Positions 33,445-45,960 of a stretch of DNA of 64,000 nt are shown here, piece after piece; position 1 is the stretch's first letter, and every line of letters starts with the position of its first letter. Under the pieces are notes generated by a model. That model saw only the letters and a program-made list of their open reading frames with translations, had not been told where the DNA came from and searched no databases. Origin of the DNA: Panax quinquefolius (lineage: Eukaryota; Streptophyta; Magnoliopsida; Apiales; Araliaceae); assembly GCA_020205615.1 (NCBI GenBank), contig CM035166.1:81149135-81213134 (forward strand). The letters are read 5' to 3'. Both the position numbers and the translations under genes were made by a program.

Positions 33445-35900
33445 TGTAAGACCCCAACTTATTATAAATAAAATTGAATTTTCTCTAATTATATTTGTGA
33501 ATAATAAGGTATTAATTTGATATAATTCTCTAGTTATGGGTGAAATGTGCAAATTTTGCAAAATATGCAAGTGGTTATAAAATAATCATTGTGTCGAGGA
33601 ATATTCGTTTGGTCGTGTAATATTCTTATTGTCGGGGAATATTCGTACGTCGGCGTAGTTATTTGTGGGCCCCATAATGTAATAACCGCTTTCGATGAAG
33701 GAAAGCGACAAGTTTGAGTTTTTATAAATAACGATGTAGTTATTCTGATTAACAACATTGGAATACACGGTGGTTAAAATACGATGTATATGCGTGGATG
33801 CACAAAGATTGATGAATTATTGATCCTTACGTGAAGAAGGCTACTTTCTAATTATTACGATGAATTCTTGCTCAATATTTTTTTATTGATTCAATAATTG
33901 TTTGCGTTGATATTTTATATTATTGTTGTTTCAATAATTGTCACTTTGCATGAAGATTTCCCATTATCGGATCAATAATTCATATTATTTGAATAATATT
34001 ATTAGATAGTATTATTGGCAATGTCTAGAAAGTTACATCGAGGAGAGGTTTGGTCACCTAATTGCGCGCGATAAGGAGAAATTCTTATTGGAAAGCCTCC
34101 TCTTTCCTGGGAGCTACCTGGTTGTCATAAATGTGATTCTATAATATTATTTGTGAATAATTAATTATTGATTCATATGATAAGAAAATATTTATTTTAT
34201 GTGGATATAAATGTTGGATATATTTATTGTGGTTAAAAATGAAGGAGTTAATGTTGAGGTGTTTTATCAGTATTTTTGTCGGAATGAAGGTATTAAAAAT
34301 TAAACCAGTGTTTTTGAGATATATTGTGTGAGTTATAATTTTTAATCCGAATAGTTGGATCGTTGTAATTTTTGGATATGTTATACATATATAAGTTAAG
34401 TATATGTCCACAAATTTTGAACCGTTAAAAATGAATGTATGATTTGTTATGAATTTTAAGAGGTGATTGAAATTAGGTTTATAAATGATTTTGGTAGAAA
34501 ATTCTAGAATTGAGTGGGCCCCACTTGTGGTTGGTGAAGAAATGTGCTGAATTTATTTCAAATGTGGTGGGTGGGAATAGTAGCGAGTAGTAAGCCATCA
34601 GTTGCAGTGTCAAGTCTTCTAACATTTTCCTATAAATAGAGGGCTAAGTTAGAATTGAAAATCACACCGTAAACAAGTTTTCTCTTTCTCTCTAGATTAT
34701 TGAGTGTATTTTGTGAGTATTTAGATACTTTGTGAGTTTCTATTCATCGATTGCAAGTTTCCTTGACCTTATCTACCGATATTCCGATCGAAGTATTGAT
34801 ATTTTGAGGTAAGGGATGTTATTTTCTTCATATATGATATTATTTCTTCAATATCATTATCTTAGAAGTATTGATCCGAATTTTATCAAATTTGGAACTT
34901 TTGTGTCGGGATTACTATTCACGTATCTGGAACTATTCACGTATCTGGCACTATTCATAAAAAATGAAATTTTCTTCTTTTTGTCCAAGATGTCTATTAT
35001 GGTTACTATCTTTGATTGTATCCATGTTTTGATCTTTATTTTTGAATTATGCTTCAAAATTGGTATTTATGAAGTATTATTGATCTTGGATAAACTGTTA
35101 TACGAATCCCTAATATTTGTCCTTCCGTTTCACTGGATTCGTTTTCTTTAAAATATTTTTCATCGTCGTCAGTCCTAAATGATGATATTACTAAATATCT
35201 TCGGCCTGTAGTGCAAAGATAAATGATTAACTGATGAATATCTTTGGCCCGTAGTGCAAAGATGAACAGGTGTTGAGATGAACATGACCAACTGGTGATA
35301 CAAATGAATATCTTTGGCTTGTAGTGCAAATATGAATATTTGATTAAAGATGTATATTGATTTTTGTTATAGGGATAAAATATTGATGATGGACTTTTAA
35401 ATCTTAGAAGATAGTAGAACTCATTATCTACTTGACTCTTCTAATGGATTGTTGTTTTCGCTGCAGTTGTTGATCTAAAACTTGTTGGCTATTATATTTT
35501 ATCGATTTTTCCTGTTGAAGACTAACGATAATTTGTTGTATATTATCTTAGTCATAATATTCTTTATTGGGCTAGTTGAGCTCATCCTTTTACTTTTTTG
35601 TTCCATTTTTCTCGGGAGGTGAGAACATAGCGAGAACTAGTCGGGAATGCGGAGTGATGGTTCTAGAAAGATGTTTTAGCAGTCCTCACTATTTACGTAA
35701 AATAGTGTTTGAATAATTATAACGAGGACTTATTTGAGTGTGGATATTGTCTAGAAGACAATATTTGTATTTTAACTCACAGATATGTGTTGTAATTATT
35801 TTACACGACAATTGTATTATTGAAGTTGTAGTTTGCTTTACATACCATGTATTTGGCGACTCGAGAATGGGTGTTGTATACCTATTTTGGGGGCGTCACA
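33445..35900 (+). repeat. F 5' LTR
   Basis: 2456 bp, from TGTAAGACCCCAACTTATTA to TTTTGGGGGCGTCACA. TATA box at 34631-34639; hairpin triplet at 35197-35333 (third copy with one stem change); signature TTGGGCTAGTTGAGCTCATCC at about 35567-35587. No coding sequence; the antisense ORF 34411-34139 recurs in all copies of this LTR only because the LTRs are alike. Confidence 0.95.
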
Positions 35901-35901
35901 G

Positions 35902-35913
35902 TTAATATCGAGC
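35902..35913 (+). other. F primer-binding site, degenerate tRNA-iMet
   Basis: ttaatatcgagcttaggg stands where TTGGTATCAGAGCTTAGGG-type sequence is expected: GG to AA and a lost base. Priming from this copy would be impaired. Confidence 0.65.
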
Positions 35914-36087
35914 TTAGGGATATGGTCTCTGGCGGAGATCGGGGAATAGAACTAGGAGGGGAGAGATGAGTAAATTCTTCGCTAGTGTGTCTTATCTAAG
36001 CTTATTTGTTGGTCAGTCATAATATAGGGATATTATGTGATATGTTAATTTCTTTAATTAACCCTTGTTTTATGGCAGTATTTAAGA

Positions 36088-37200
36088 ATGGCCGCTGAGA
36101 ACGTTAACAATGGAGTGTATGAGACTATGGAACAACCTTTAGTTATAAACTAGGAGAACGTCAACAGGAAGGCAATATTCCTCCTGTAAACAACACTACC
36201 GAGCAAACGATGAATGATGGAATGTTTAGGTGCTTTTTGCAGTTCATGCAAAACCAAACGAGGGAGACTCGTGCAAAAAATACGGGTGGAAATGATAACA
36301 ATGCGCGGCTTGTCATAGCCAAGCAGTTCAAAGAGTTGGGACCACCAGAATTTAAGGGAAAGCCGGATCCGATCATGGCGGAAACGTGGGTCAAGCAAAT
36401 TACCAAGATATTTGATATCTTGGGATGTACGAAGAAACAAAAGGTTCCATTCGCCACCTTTATGTTCCATGGTGAGGCGACATCTTCTTGGTGGAGATCA
36501 TGAAGCATACCCGACCAGCCACACTTTCGGCGTGTCTTGGGAAACATTTGAAACTATTCATTGACAAGTACTTTCACGAAAGTATTAAATCATATGAAGG
36601 AGGTGGAGTTTATCGGTTGGAACAAAACAACATGGCGGTGTCCCGTGATGAGGCGAAGTTTGCGAGTTATCGGTTTGCACCTCATTTGGTCGAAAATGAG
36701 GAGCGAATGACGAGGTTGTTTTACGAGAGGTCTAAAGCCCGAGATTCGACAATATCTTATATCTCATAAATTTTCTTTATATTCGGATGTTGTAAAACGA
36801 GGCTCAATTATTAGAGCGAGATAATGAGTATGTTCAACCGAGGGGACCACAACCGTGGTCATCTGGGGTGACAACAATCATCGAGGCGATGATAACCAAT
36901 GAGGAGGAAAAAAATATCTGAACAAAGGCGGTAACCACTTGGGTGGTCATCGTGGCCATGATAATAGGAGAGGAGAGTCAAGTGGAAATTTTAGAAAGAG
37001 GAGATTCAACAATGACGGGAAGACATCGCGACACTTACTAGCACAACAAAAATTCTAGGGAGGAGAAGGACCGCCAGGTTAGATGTTACAAATGCGGGAA
37101 AGAGGGACATATCATTAAACTGTCCCACAACAATCCAAGGTATGTTACAACCGTGGAAAGGAAGACCACATAGCTCGGGATTGTTCTGTAGCAAAACCAA
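36088..37200 (+). pseudogene. F gag relic
   Basis: The likely start is ATG 36088-36090 (MAAENVNNGVYETM), but a TAG follows after 21 codons (36151-36153). The capsid part resumes at 36210 (MNDGMFRCFLQFMQNQ, FKELGPPEFKGKPDPIMAET, KKQKVPFATFMFHGEA) to a frame change near 36488-36503, then 36488-36769 (DKYFHESIKS, NNMAVSRDEAKFASYRFAPH). A basic Gly/Asn-rich stretch follows. Two zinc knuckles near 37084-37190 are damaged: CYKCGKEGHIIK loses its last Cys to a 1-base shift, and CYN(R)GKEDHIARDC has Arg for the second Cys. Parallel to W gag (2650-1560). Confidence 0.88.
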
Positions 37201-37211
37201 GTTCAACGGGG

Positions 37212-37625
37212 ATGGTGACTCCAAGGGCTGTTCCGGATAAGTCGAAATTAGCGGTTCCTGGAAGAGCGTTTGTCGTGACTGGCCAAAACGCGAGGAACCC
37301 GAACGAGGTGATTACGGGTAAGATAATCTTGAACTCTTGCAAAGTTTATACCTTACTAGATACCGGTTCTACCCATTCTTTTATCTCTCCTGCTTGTGCT
37401 CAACGTTTAAACTTGACTACGGAGAAATTAGACTTCGATTTATCAGTGGAGACTCCGTTGGGTGAAACTTTCGCTACATCCACAGTTTATAAATCTTGCA
37501 TGATCCAAGTTGGCACTATCACATTACCTGTTGATCTTATCTCTTTAAAGATACTTGCTTTTGATGTGATTTTAGGAATTGATTGGTTAACCACTCATCA
37601 TGCCAAAATTGATTATTTTAAATAA
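37212..37625 (+). pseudogene. F protease
   Basis: 137-residue open stretch. After a linker (PGRAFVVTGQNARNPNEVI) it has the retropepsin active site LLDTGSTHSFISP with D-T-G intact, then LDFDLSVETPLGETF and DVILGIDWLTTHHAKIDYF before a stop at 37623-37625. It would cleave the Gag-Pol polyprotein. The stop and a degraded 140-base linker separate it from RT at 37766. This is the best preserved coding domain of F. Confidence 0.9.
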
Positions 37626-37765
37626 GGTTGTTAGTTTTCATATTCCTAACCAACTTTCATAAATACAATTCGAATAACTAAACCACTAAAATCATCACTA
37701 TCATATCAAGCCATAAAGCTATTCGTTTATTAAAAAACGAATGTCAAGCTTTCTTAGCCCATGTT

Positions 37766-38626
37766 ATGGATTTGAACAAAGACAAGTCAGATTTGAATAA
37801 TATTTCTGTTGTTAGAGAATTTCCTAATGTATTTCCTGAAGAACTTCCCGGTCTACCCCCAGAACGTGATGTTGAATTCTTTATTAACCTTGAGCCGGGT
37901 ACAAAACCCATTTCTAAAATCCCATATCGAATGGCTTCTATTGAACTTCAGGAGTTAAAAGTCCAACTACAGGAATTGTTAGACATAGGTTTCATTCATC
38001 CTAGTACATCTCCTTGGGGTGCTCCTATTTTATTCGTAAAGAAGAAAGACGGGAGTATGCGACTTTGTATTGACTACCGAGAATTAAACCATGTCACCAT
38101 TAAGAATAGGTATCCGCTACCTCGCATTGATGACCTGTTCGACCAGTTGAAAGGAGCAAAATTCTTTTCAAAGATCGATCTTCATTCTGAATATCATCAG
38201 CTGAAGATTAAAACTGAGGATATTCCAAAGACTGCCTTCAAAACTCGGTACGGGCATTATGAATTCTTAGTCATGTCTTTTGGATTGACTAATGCTCCTG
38301 CTGCTTTCATGGATATGATGAACCGTGTATTCAAGGAATATTTGGATCAGTTTGTTGTTGTCTTTATTGATGACATCCTCATCTATTCCAAATGCCGTGA
38401 AGATCATGAGCACCATTTGAAGCTGATACTTGAAAGGCTTTGTGAAAATAAACTTTATGCCAAGTTGAAAAAATGCGAGTTCTGGCTTGAGGAAGTAGCA
38501 TTCCTTGGGCACGTGGTGTCAAAACATGGAGTATTTATCGACCCGGCGAAGATTGAAGCAATACAAAGCTGGGAGCAACCAAAGTCGATGACCGAAGTGC
38601 GTAGCTTTCTGGGCTTAGCTGGTTAA
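37766..38626 (+). pseudogene. F reverse transcriptase
   Basis: 286 residues open: [120 protein letters not shown] (catalytic Asp pair present), [25 protein letters not shown], then TAA where F's relatives have Tyr (38624-38626). W shows GLAGYYRRF at this point, so the stop interrupts the RT-RNase H connection. The finger, palm and thumb motifs look complete. Confidence 0.92.
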
Positions 38627-39379
38627 TATCGGAGATTCGTGGAAGGATTTTCTCGAATCGCTACTCCGTTAACTCAGTTGACTCGAAAATATACAAAATC
38701 TGTATGGAGCGAGGAATGCGAGAAGAGTTTCCAAGAGCTCAAGAGGAGACTCATTTCGGCACCTGTTCTGACAATACCATCTGGTACGGATGGATTTCTT
38801 ATATACAGCAATGCTTCAGGCAAAGGGTTAGGATGCGTTCTCATGCAACATGAGAAAGTCATAGCATATGCCTCACGATAACTCAAAGAATATGAGAGGA
38901 ATTATCCTACTCATGATCTAGAGTTGGCAGCAGTCGTATTCGCATTGAAAATTTGGAGACACTACTTGTATGGGGAGAAAGTGGAGATTTATACGAACCG
39001 TAAAAGCCTCAAATATTTCTTCACCCAAAAAGAACTCAACATGCGGCAACGACGTTGGCTTGAACTATTGAAAGATTATGATCACACTATTCAATATCAT
39101 CCTGGAAAAGCGAACGTAGTAGCTGACGCATTGAGTAAAAGATCATATGCGAGTACGAGTGCGATATTGTTAATGCAAAGGCCCATTCTGTATGACTTGC
39201 AAAGGATGGAGGTAGAATTAAAGACTTCAGGGACCCACATGATGATGGTGAATATACGAGTAGAACCAACTTTAATCGATAAAGTTAAAGCTGCTCAAGC
39301 TACGGACCTGGAGCTGTTACGTATGAAGAAGAAAGTGCAAGAAGGAGCTATTCCAGAAGCGAGAATCGATGAAGAATGA
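38627..39379 (+). pseudogene. F RNase H and connection
   Basis: Two open stretches in the same frame separated by a TAA at 38879-38881. The first (from 38639) has [36 protein letters not shown], then IYSNASGKGLGCVLMQ, where the usual YSDAS catalytic Asp is Asn. The second has [20 protein letters not shown], then [12 protein letters not shown], again Asn for Asp of YTDHKS, and [15 protein letters not shown]. Both changes are G-to-A on this strand. RNase H would remove the RNA strand during cDNA synthesis; this copy should be inactive. Confidence 0.88.
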
Positions 39380-40734
39380 ATACTTAGATTCAACTCCAGA
39401 CTTTGTGTTCCTAACGATTCTGACTTGAAGCATAGAATCATGATGGAGGCACACAACACCCCGCTTTGCAATCCATCTCAGGAGTACCAAAATGTATCAT
39501 GATATTCGACATACATTTGGGTGGAACAATATGAAGAGAGAGATCGCGAGTTTATCTCGAGGTGTTTAACTTGTCAACGTGTAAAGGCGAGCATCAAGTG
39601 CCAAAGGGTCCATTACAACCACTTGAGATTCCGAAATGGAAGTGGGAACACATTACTATGGATTTAAATTCTGAGGTCTTCCCAAAGTTTCTCAAGGCAT
39701 AGATGCGATTTGGGTTATTGTTGATAGATTAACCAAGTCTCGCCCATTTCTTCACCGATCGTGAGACTTATTCCCTTGAACGTCTTGCTCGTATGTACGT
39801 GAATGAGATTGTGAGATTGCATGGCATGCCAGTATCCATAGTTTTGGATCGTGACCCAAGATTCACTTCACGATTTTGGGTTTGCTTGTAGAAAGCTATG
39901 GGCACGGATTTACGATTTTGTTCAGCATACCATCCTCAAACGGACGGACAATCAGAGAGGACTATTCAAACTCTTGAAGATCTAGTAAGACTATGTGTCC
40001 TAGATTTTAAAGGGAGTTGGGATAAGTACCTACCATTGGTAGAATTCTCCTACAACAACAGTTATCAAGCAAGTATAGGCATGGCTCCATTTGAGGTGAT
40101 GTATGGACGAAAGTGTCGTTCTCGCGTATGCTGGGACGAGGTGGAAGAAGCAACGTTGTTGGGACCAAGTACGCATGACTACAGAAAAGATCCAAATGAT
40201 TCGATAATGTATACAAACGGCACAAGATCGACAAAAGAGTTATGCGGATCTTCATCGAAAAGACGTGGAATTTAATATTGGGGATCATGTATTGTTACGT
40301 GTTGCACCATGGAAGGGAGTTACAAGATTTGGGAAGAGAGGAAAACTCAATCCATGATTTGTTTGTCCATTTGAGATTCTTGACCGAATAGGAAATGTGG
40401 CCTATAGACTCGCATTACCTCCAAGTATGTCTCGTGTTCATAATATTTTTCACATATCCATGCTTCGTAAATATGTGAAAGACCAAACATATTATTGCGT
40501 TAGAACCGGACGAGATAGCCAGAAGATTTAACGTACGAAGAAGTACTTGTTAAGATCTTGGATAGGAAAGAGCATGTCCTACGCACCAAGGTTATACCAC
40601 AAGTTAAGGTTTTATGGAGAAACCATGCTATTGAAGAAATGACCTGGGAGTTGGAATCAAAAATGAAAGCAAGCTATCCTCACCTTTTTGAAACACCAGG
40701 TACGTATAACAATTTCGAGGACGAAATTTCATAA
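39380..40734 (+). pseudogene. F integrase and C-terminal end of pol
   Basis: A heavily broken zinc-binding region and first half of the core (about 39400-39890; words HRIMMEAHNTPLC, IDAIWVIVDRLTKS, MYVNEIVRLHGMPVSI can be picked out across frames). 39898-40275 is open: GTDLRFCSAYHPQTDGQSER, TIQTLEDLVRLCVLDFKGSW, LPLVEFSYNNSYQ, APFEVMYGRKCRS. Frames shift again before the C-terminal domain: [60 protein letters not shown], ending at TAA 40732-40734. The tail has the chromodomain-like ending seen in Tekay-type integrases (inference). Confidence 0.87.
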
Positions 40735-40745
40735 GGAGGGGAGGT
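40733..40745 (+). other. F polypurine tract
   Basis: AAGGAGGGGAGGT overlaps the pol stop and directly precedes the 3' LTR start at 40746. Confidence 0.85.
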
Positions 40746-43187
40746 TGTAAGACCCCAACTTATTATAAATAAAATTGAATTTCCTCTAATTATATTTGTG
40801 AATAATATGGTATTGATTTGATATAATTCTCTGGTTATGGGTGAAATGTGCAAATTTTGCAAAATAAGCAAGTGGTTATAAAATAATCATTGTTGTCGGG
40901 GAATATTCGTTTGGTTGTGGAATATTCTTGTTGTCGGGGAATATTAAATGCACGACACAATCATTTATGGGCCCCATAATAGAATAAGCATCGGATGAAG
41001 AAAATGACAAGTTTGAGTTTTATAAATAACGGCGTAGTTATTCCAATTAACACTGTTGGAATACCCTAATTGGTTAAAATACGATGTCTGCGTGGATGCA
41101 CAGATTTGATGAATTATTGATCCTTACGTAAGAAGGCACTACTCAATAATTATTACGGTGAATTCTTGCTTCAATATTTTATTTTATTGTTTCAATAATT
41201 CTTTGCGTTGATATTTTATATATTGTTGTTTTTCAATAATTGTCAACGTGCGTAGTATTTCCCATTATCGGATCAATAATTCATATTATTTGAATAATAT
41301 TATTAGATAGCATTATTGGCAATGTCTAGAAAGTTACATCAATGAGAGGTTTTGTCACCTAACGTATGTGTCAAGATGGAAAAATTCTTATTGAAAGCCC
41401 CTCTTTCACGGAACGGCTGGTTGTCATAAATGTGATTACGTAATATTATTTGTGAATAATTAATTATTGATTCATATGATAAGGAAATATTTATTTTATG
41501 TGGATATAAATGTTGGATATATTTATTGTGGTTAAAAATGAAGGAGTTAATGTTGAGGTGTTTTATCAAGATTTTTTTTGCCGGAATGAAGGTATTAAAA
41601 ATTAAACCAGTTTTTTTGAGATATATTGTGTGAGTTATAATTTTTAATCCGACCGTTGGATCGTTATAATTTTTGGATATGTTATACATATATAAGTTAA
41701 GTATTTGTCCACAAATTTTGAACCGTTAAAATTGAATGTATGATTTGTTTTGAATTTTAAGAGGTGACTGATTCAGAAATTAGGTTTATAAATGATTTTG
41801 GTGGAAAATTCTAGAATTGAGTGGGCCCCACTTGTGGTTGGTGAAGAAATGTGCTGAATTTATTTCAAATGTGGTGGGTGGGAATAGTAGTAGGTCAAGT
41901 CTGCTAACATTTTCCTATAAATAGAGGGCTAAGTTAGAATTGAAAATCACACCAGAAACAAGTTTTCTTTCTTTCTCTCTCTAGATTATTGAGTGTATTT
42001 TGTGAGTATTTAGATACTTTGTGAGTTTCTATTCATCAGTGCAAGTTTCCTTTAGCCTTATAATTGATATTCCGGTCGAAATCTTGATATTTTGAGGTAA
42101 GGGATGTTATTTTCTTCATATATGATATTATTTCTTCAATATCATTACGCCAAGTATTGATCTGAATTTTATCAAATTTGGAACTTTTTGTGTCGGGGTT
42201 TACTATTCACGTGTACGACATTATTCACGAATCTCAATCACTATTCACCGAAAAATGAAATTTTTTTTTTTTGTCCAAGATGTCTATTATGGTTACTATC
42301 TTTGATTGTATCCATGTTTTGATCTTTATTTTTGAATTCTGCTTCAAAATTGGTATTTATGAAGTATTATTGATCTTGGATAAACTGTTATACGAATCCC
42401 TACTATTTGTCCTTCTGTTTCACTGGATTCGTTTTCTTTAAAATATTTTTCATCATCCTCGGTCCTAAATGATGATATTACTAAATATCTTCTACCAGAA
42501 GTCAAAAGATAAATTATTAATCGATGAATATCTTTGGCCCGTAGTGCAAAGATGAACAGGTGTTGAGATGAACATGACCAACTGGTGATACAAATGAATA
42601 TCTTTGGCCTGTAGTGCAAAGATGAATATTTGATTAAAGATGTATATTGATTGTTGTTACAGGGATAAAATATTGATGATGGACTTTTAAATCTTAGAAG
42701 ATAGTAAAACTCATTCTCTACTTGACTCTTCTAATGGATTGATGTTTCCGTTGCAGTTGTTGGTCTAAAACTTGTTGGCTATTATATTTTATCAGATTTT
42801 TCCCTGTTGAAGACTAACGATAATTTTTTGTATATTATCTTAGTAATAATATTCTTTACTGGGCTAGTTGAGCTCACCCTTTTCCTTTTTGTTCCATTTT
42901 TCTCAGGAGGTAAGAACGTAACAGGAACTAGTCGGGGTACAGAGTGATGGTTCTAGAAAGATGTTTTAACAGTCCTCACTATTTCTGTAAAATAGTGTTT
43001 GAATAATTGTAACGAGGACTTATTTGAGTGTGGATATTGTTTAGAAGATAATATTTGTATTTAAACTCACAGTATGTGTTGTCATATTTTGTACGACAAT
43101 TGTATTATTGAAGTTGTAGTTTGCTTTCTGTACCATGTATTTGGCGACTCAGAATGGGTGTTGTATACCTATTTTGGGGGCGACACA
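40746..43187 (+). repeat. F 3' LTR
   Basis: 2442 bp, from TGTAAGACCCCAACTTATTA to TTTTGGGGGCGACACA. TATA box at 41916-41924; two perfect hairpin repeats at 42530-42553 and 42600-42623, the first copy of the triplet eroded. Differs from the 5' LTR mostly in short CG-containing patches. Confidence 0.95.
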
Positions 43188-45071
43188 CTTCGTCTGGATA
43201 CCGCTCAGCTTGATCTTTATGGGATCCTTAAGTTCTTTCTAACATCGTTCGCTGAAAATGTTTTTCATTTAAAGCAAGTGTGAGCATTCAATTGCCCAGC
43301 AAGTCATAACAGTTTAACAAACAACTTCAAGAGTTTAAACATTTTTCAGAACTTCGATAACCGAACAAAGGTTATGAAGCAGCTTGAATAATAGGAATAG
43401 TCTCGATTCCTATCATCTTAAAACATTCATGACATACTCTTTACACTACTTTCATTCTTCTACCTTTTTCCATACATATCATGTCTGGCTAGAATCATTA
43501 GCACAGACTTAACAATAACGGTTCATGTATAAACAGAGCATACTTGTATTGAACAGCTCAATCATAGAACAGTTCATCTCAAAGAAACACCGAAGTGTTC
43601 AAATTGTGGCACAACGCCTCATACGTTCTACCACCTTGTACAAATATTACACATTCGCACATAGATATAACTTATCAAGTCCAACATCTGAGATGTTTAA
43701 GAAACTAGCATTCATATAGCATGAATGAAGTTAGAAAACTTGCCTTACGCACAGCTACAGCTTACAGTTTACGCAGAACTGCTCATTCTAAATCCCTATA
43801 TAACACATAAGGAAATCACATGTACACCAATTAGTCATATACTTAACTTACGCATTGGTTTACTTAACTTTATTTCTTAAGGTTCGCGTTCTTACAATTT
43901 AAGTTTACACGACTAACTTCCTTTACTACCGGTTTACGGCTTCATGACATACGGAGATGTCTTACTCAAAACGTTCATCATCTTTGTTGATTTTACCTTC
44001 TTATCTTCTTCTTATAACTTCTATATTACTCAGCACACATCATTTCTCTACTAGTAGTCCATATGGTACTCTGAGTGGTTTCCCACAAACAACCAACAAA
44101 CAAGTTCCCGTCTCATCTACACTGCCCACACAGTGAGTTAGATCGGTTGCCAGTTTTGTATATACATTCACTCTCTGAAGGAATTGTTTAGCCCAGCTCC
44201 CATATGTCAACTATCAAAGTTACAATTGTACCACAACCTAACTTCTCTTAACTTATCCGAACCATTAAACCATAACGTTCGTTAAGTCAATTCTTATTCC
44301 TTACGGCTTTCTGGCAACTAAATGTCATACCTCAGGATTCATTCTTTTATCGTCTAAGTCATACAGTCTTTTGTATACTCGAAATGATCATTCAATGCCA
44401 ATACTATGAGACCATAGCGTTAAACATTTCATATGAACTTATTCATATCTTACAACGTCCGGTTCCCTCAACTCGGAACGTTGTCCAAGTTATACTTATT
44501 AACTCGGCTTCTTAACGTTATACGTTATTTGTGAGACCCCAGATTTTATCAATAAAGATTTAAATTTTGTCGAAATAATTTTTAATATTATGGTGTGAAT
44601 TTAAGATAATATTATAGTTGTGGGTAGTATTTATAAATTTTGCAAAGTATGCAAGTGGTTATATTATATTCGATTGGTGGGGAATATTCGGTTTAGCGGG
44701 GAATATTAAATACAACGGCTCAATCATTGGTGGACCCCATAGCGTAATTATTGTCGGATTGAGAAAACGACAAAAATATTTTATTGAAATAACGGCGGAA
44801 GTTTTACCGTAATTCTTGTTGAACTACTCGGTAGTAAAAAAAAGTCGATGTCGTGTGGTTGCATAGTAGCACCCGGTATTGATTATTGATGCTTATGTGA
44901 GAAGTCACTCGGTTTGATTCCATTATTGTCGATTAATAATATGAATTATTATAATGATAATGACGTTTTGTTTTATTCATATTATTAACGTAATAAAAGC
45001 GAAACATCTTTTATATAAAATAGAATACTTTATTAAAGTTATTCTATAAATAGAATATATTATATTTTATT

Positions 45072-45140
45072 ATGCATAGTGTTGCGTAGTGTTTTTTATA
45101 GTGTTTTTTGCATAGTGTTGCATAGTGTTTTGCATAGTAA
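45072..45140. repeat. Short tandem repeats of GCATAGTGTT in solo LTR 2
   Basis: Degenerate copies gcatagtgttgcgtagtg, tatagtgtttttt, gcatagtgttgcatagtg, ttgcatagt follow one another just upstream of the TATA box. Confidence 0.7.
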
Positions 45141-45479
45141 AATGTTTTTATATAAATAGAATATATTATATTTTATTTAAAAGATTTTTCTTTAAATATG
45201 GACCGTCAGATTAAAGTAAATCAATCTGGACCGTTCATGGATTAGTTACTATGCATTCCATTTTCCTATAAATAGAAGCTCATTCCTTCATTATTTTCTT
45301 ACGAATTCATTGAAACTCTACAGAGAGAAATTATAGAGAGAAGCTATAGAGAAAATTATAGAAAGAAGAAGAGTATTCTGCTACTTCACTACTTCTATAT
45401 TCAGTTCTTTTACTGTAAGGGTGTTATTCTTTCTTCTTGAAGAGAACTTCTGTTATTCCATTCATTATCATTCTGTTGG

Positions 45480-45960
45480 AATAACCTGTAAAAGTGGCAT
45501 ACCCTATACATAACCTGTATACGCGGCATACCCTATACTTGGTGAAATCCTTATGTTATTCCATTGCTTATTATTCTGTTGGAATAACTCAGATCACGCT
45601 GTTTACCTATACTTGGTGACATTCTTCTATTATTACATTGGAACATCCTCATCATGTGTTTTACACCGACTCGTTCCGCTTTTTATTATTCTTGTTGAAC
45701 ATCACATGCATGTGTTTTACACCGGACTGGTTAAAATCTTTATCATTCTGCATTGGAATATCCTATCATGTGTTTTTACACCGGATCCGGTTCCATCTTT
45801 ATTATTCATGTGGAACATCCTGCTTGGTGTGAATTTCACCCGACCGGTTCCGTTATTATTATTACATTGGAATAACTTGTCTATCTAAGCACGCATGCAT
45901 GGTGATTTCTTTTGTTATTCCATTCTTTATTATACCCAATTGGTTAAAACTTTGACTTCT
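45480..45960. repeat. Degenerate tandem repeat (~85 bp) in solo LTR 2
   Basis: Recurring words attggaacatcct / ggaataac, catgtgttttacaccg and ggttccgttttatt in the same order about five times. Downstream of the TATA box, so in the putative leader. Confidence 0.65.

Larger units (their letters stand above)
33445..43187 (+). mobile_element. Element F: complete-length Tekay-like Ty3/gypsy retrotransposon, TSD CTTCG
   Basis: 9743 bp, plus strand, with perfect TSD CTTCG (33440-33444 and 43188-43192); the left X LTR keeps the uninterrupted site (cttcatctggata, about 15551). LTRs are 33445-35900 and 40746-43187. The interior has a decayed Met PBS, gag, protease, RT, RNase H, integrase and a polypurine tract. 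Multiple stops and frameshifts, two altered RNase H acids and a broken integrase core make it defective. Related to W and to solo LTRs 1-3. Confidence 0.95.

Noticed and set aside
45072..45140. Short repeats as a possible CRISPR array.
   Set aside because: No regular spacers, plant nuclear context, repeats lie inside an LTR.
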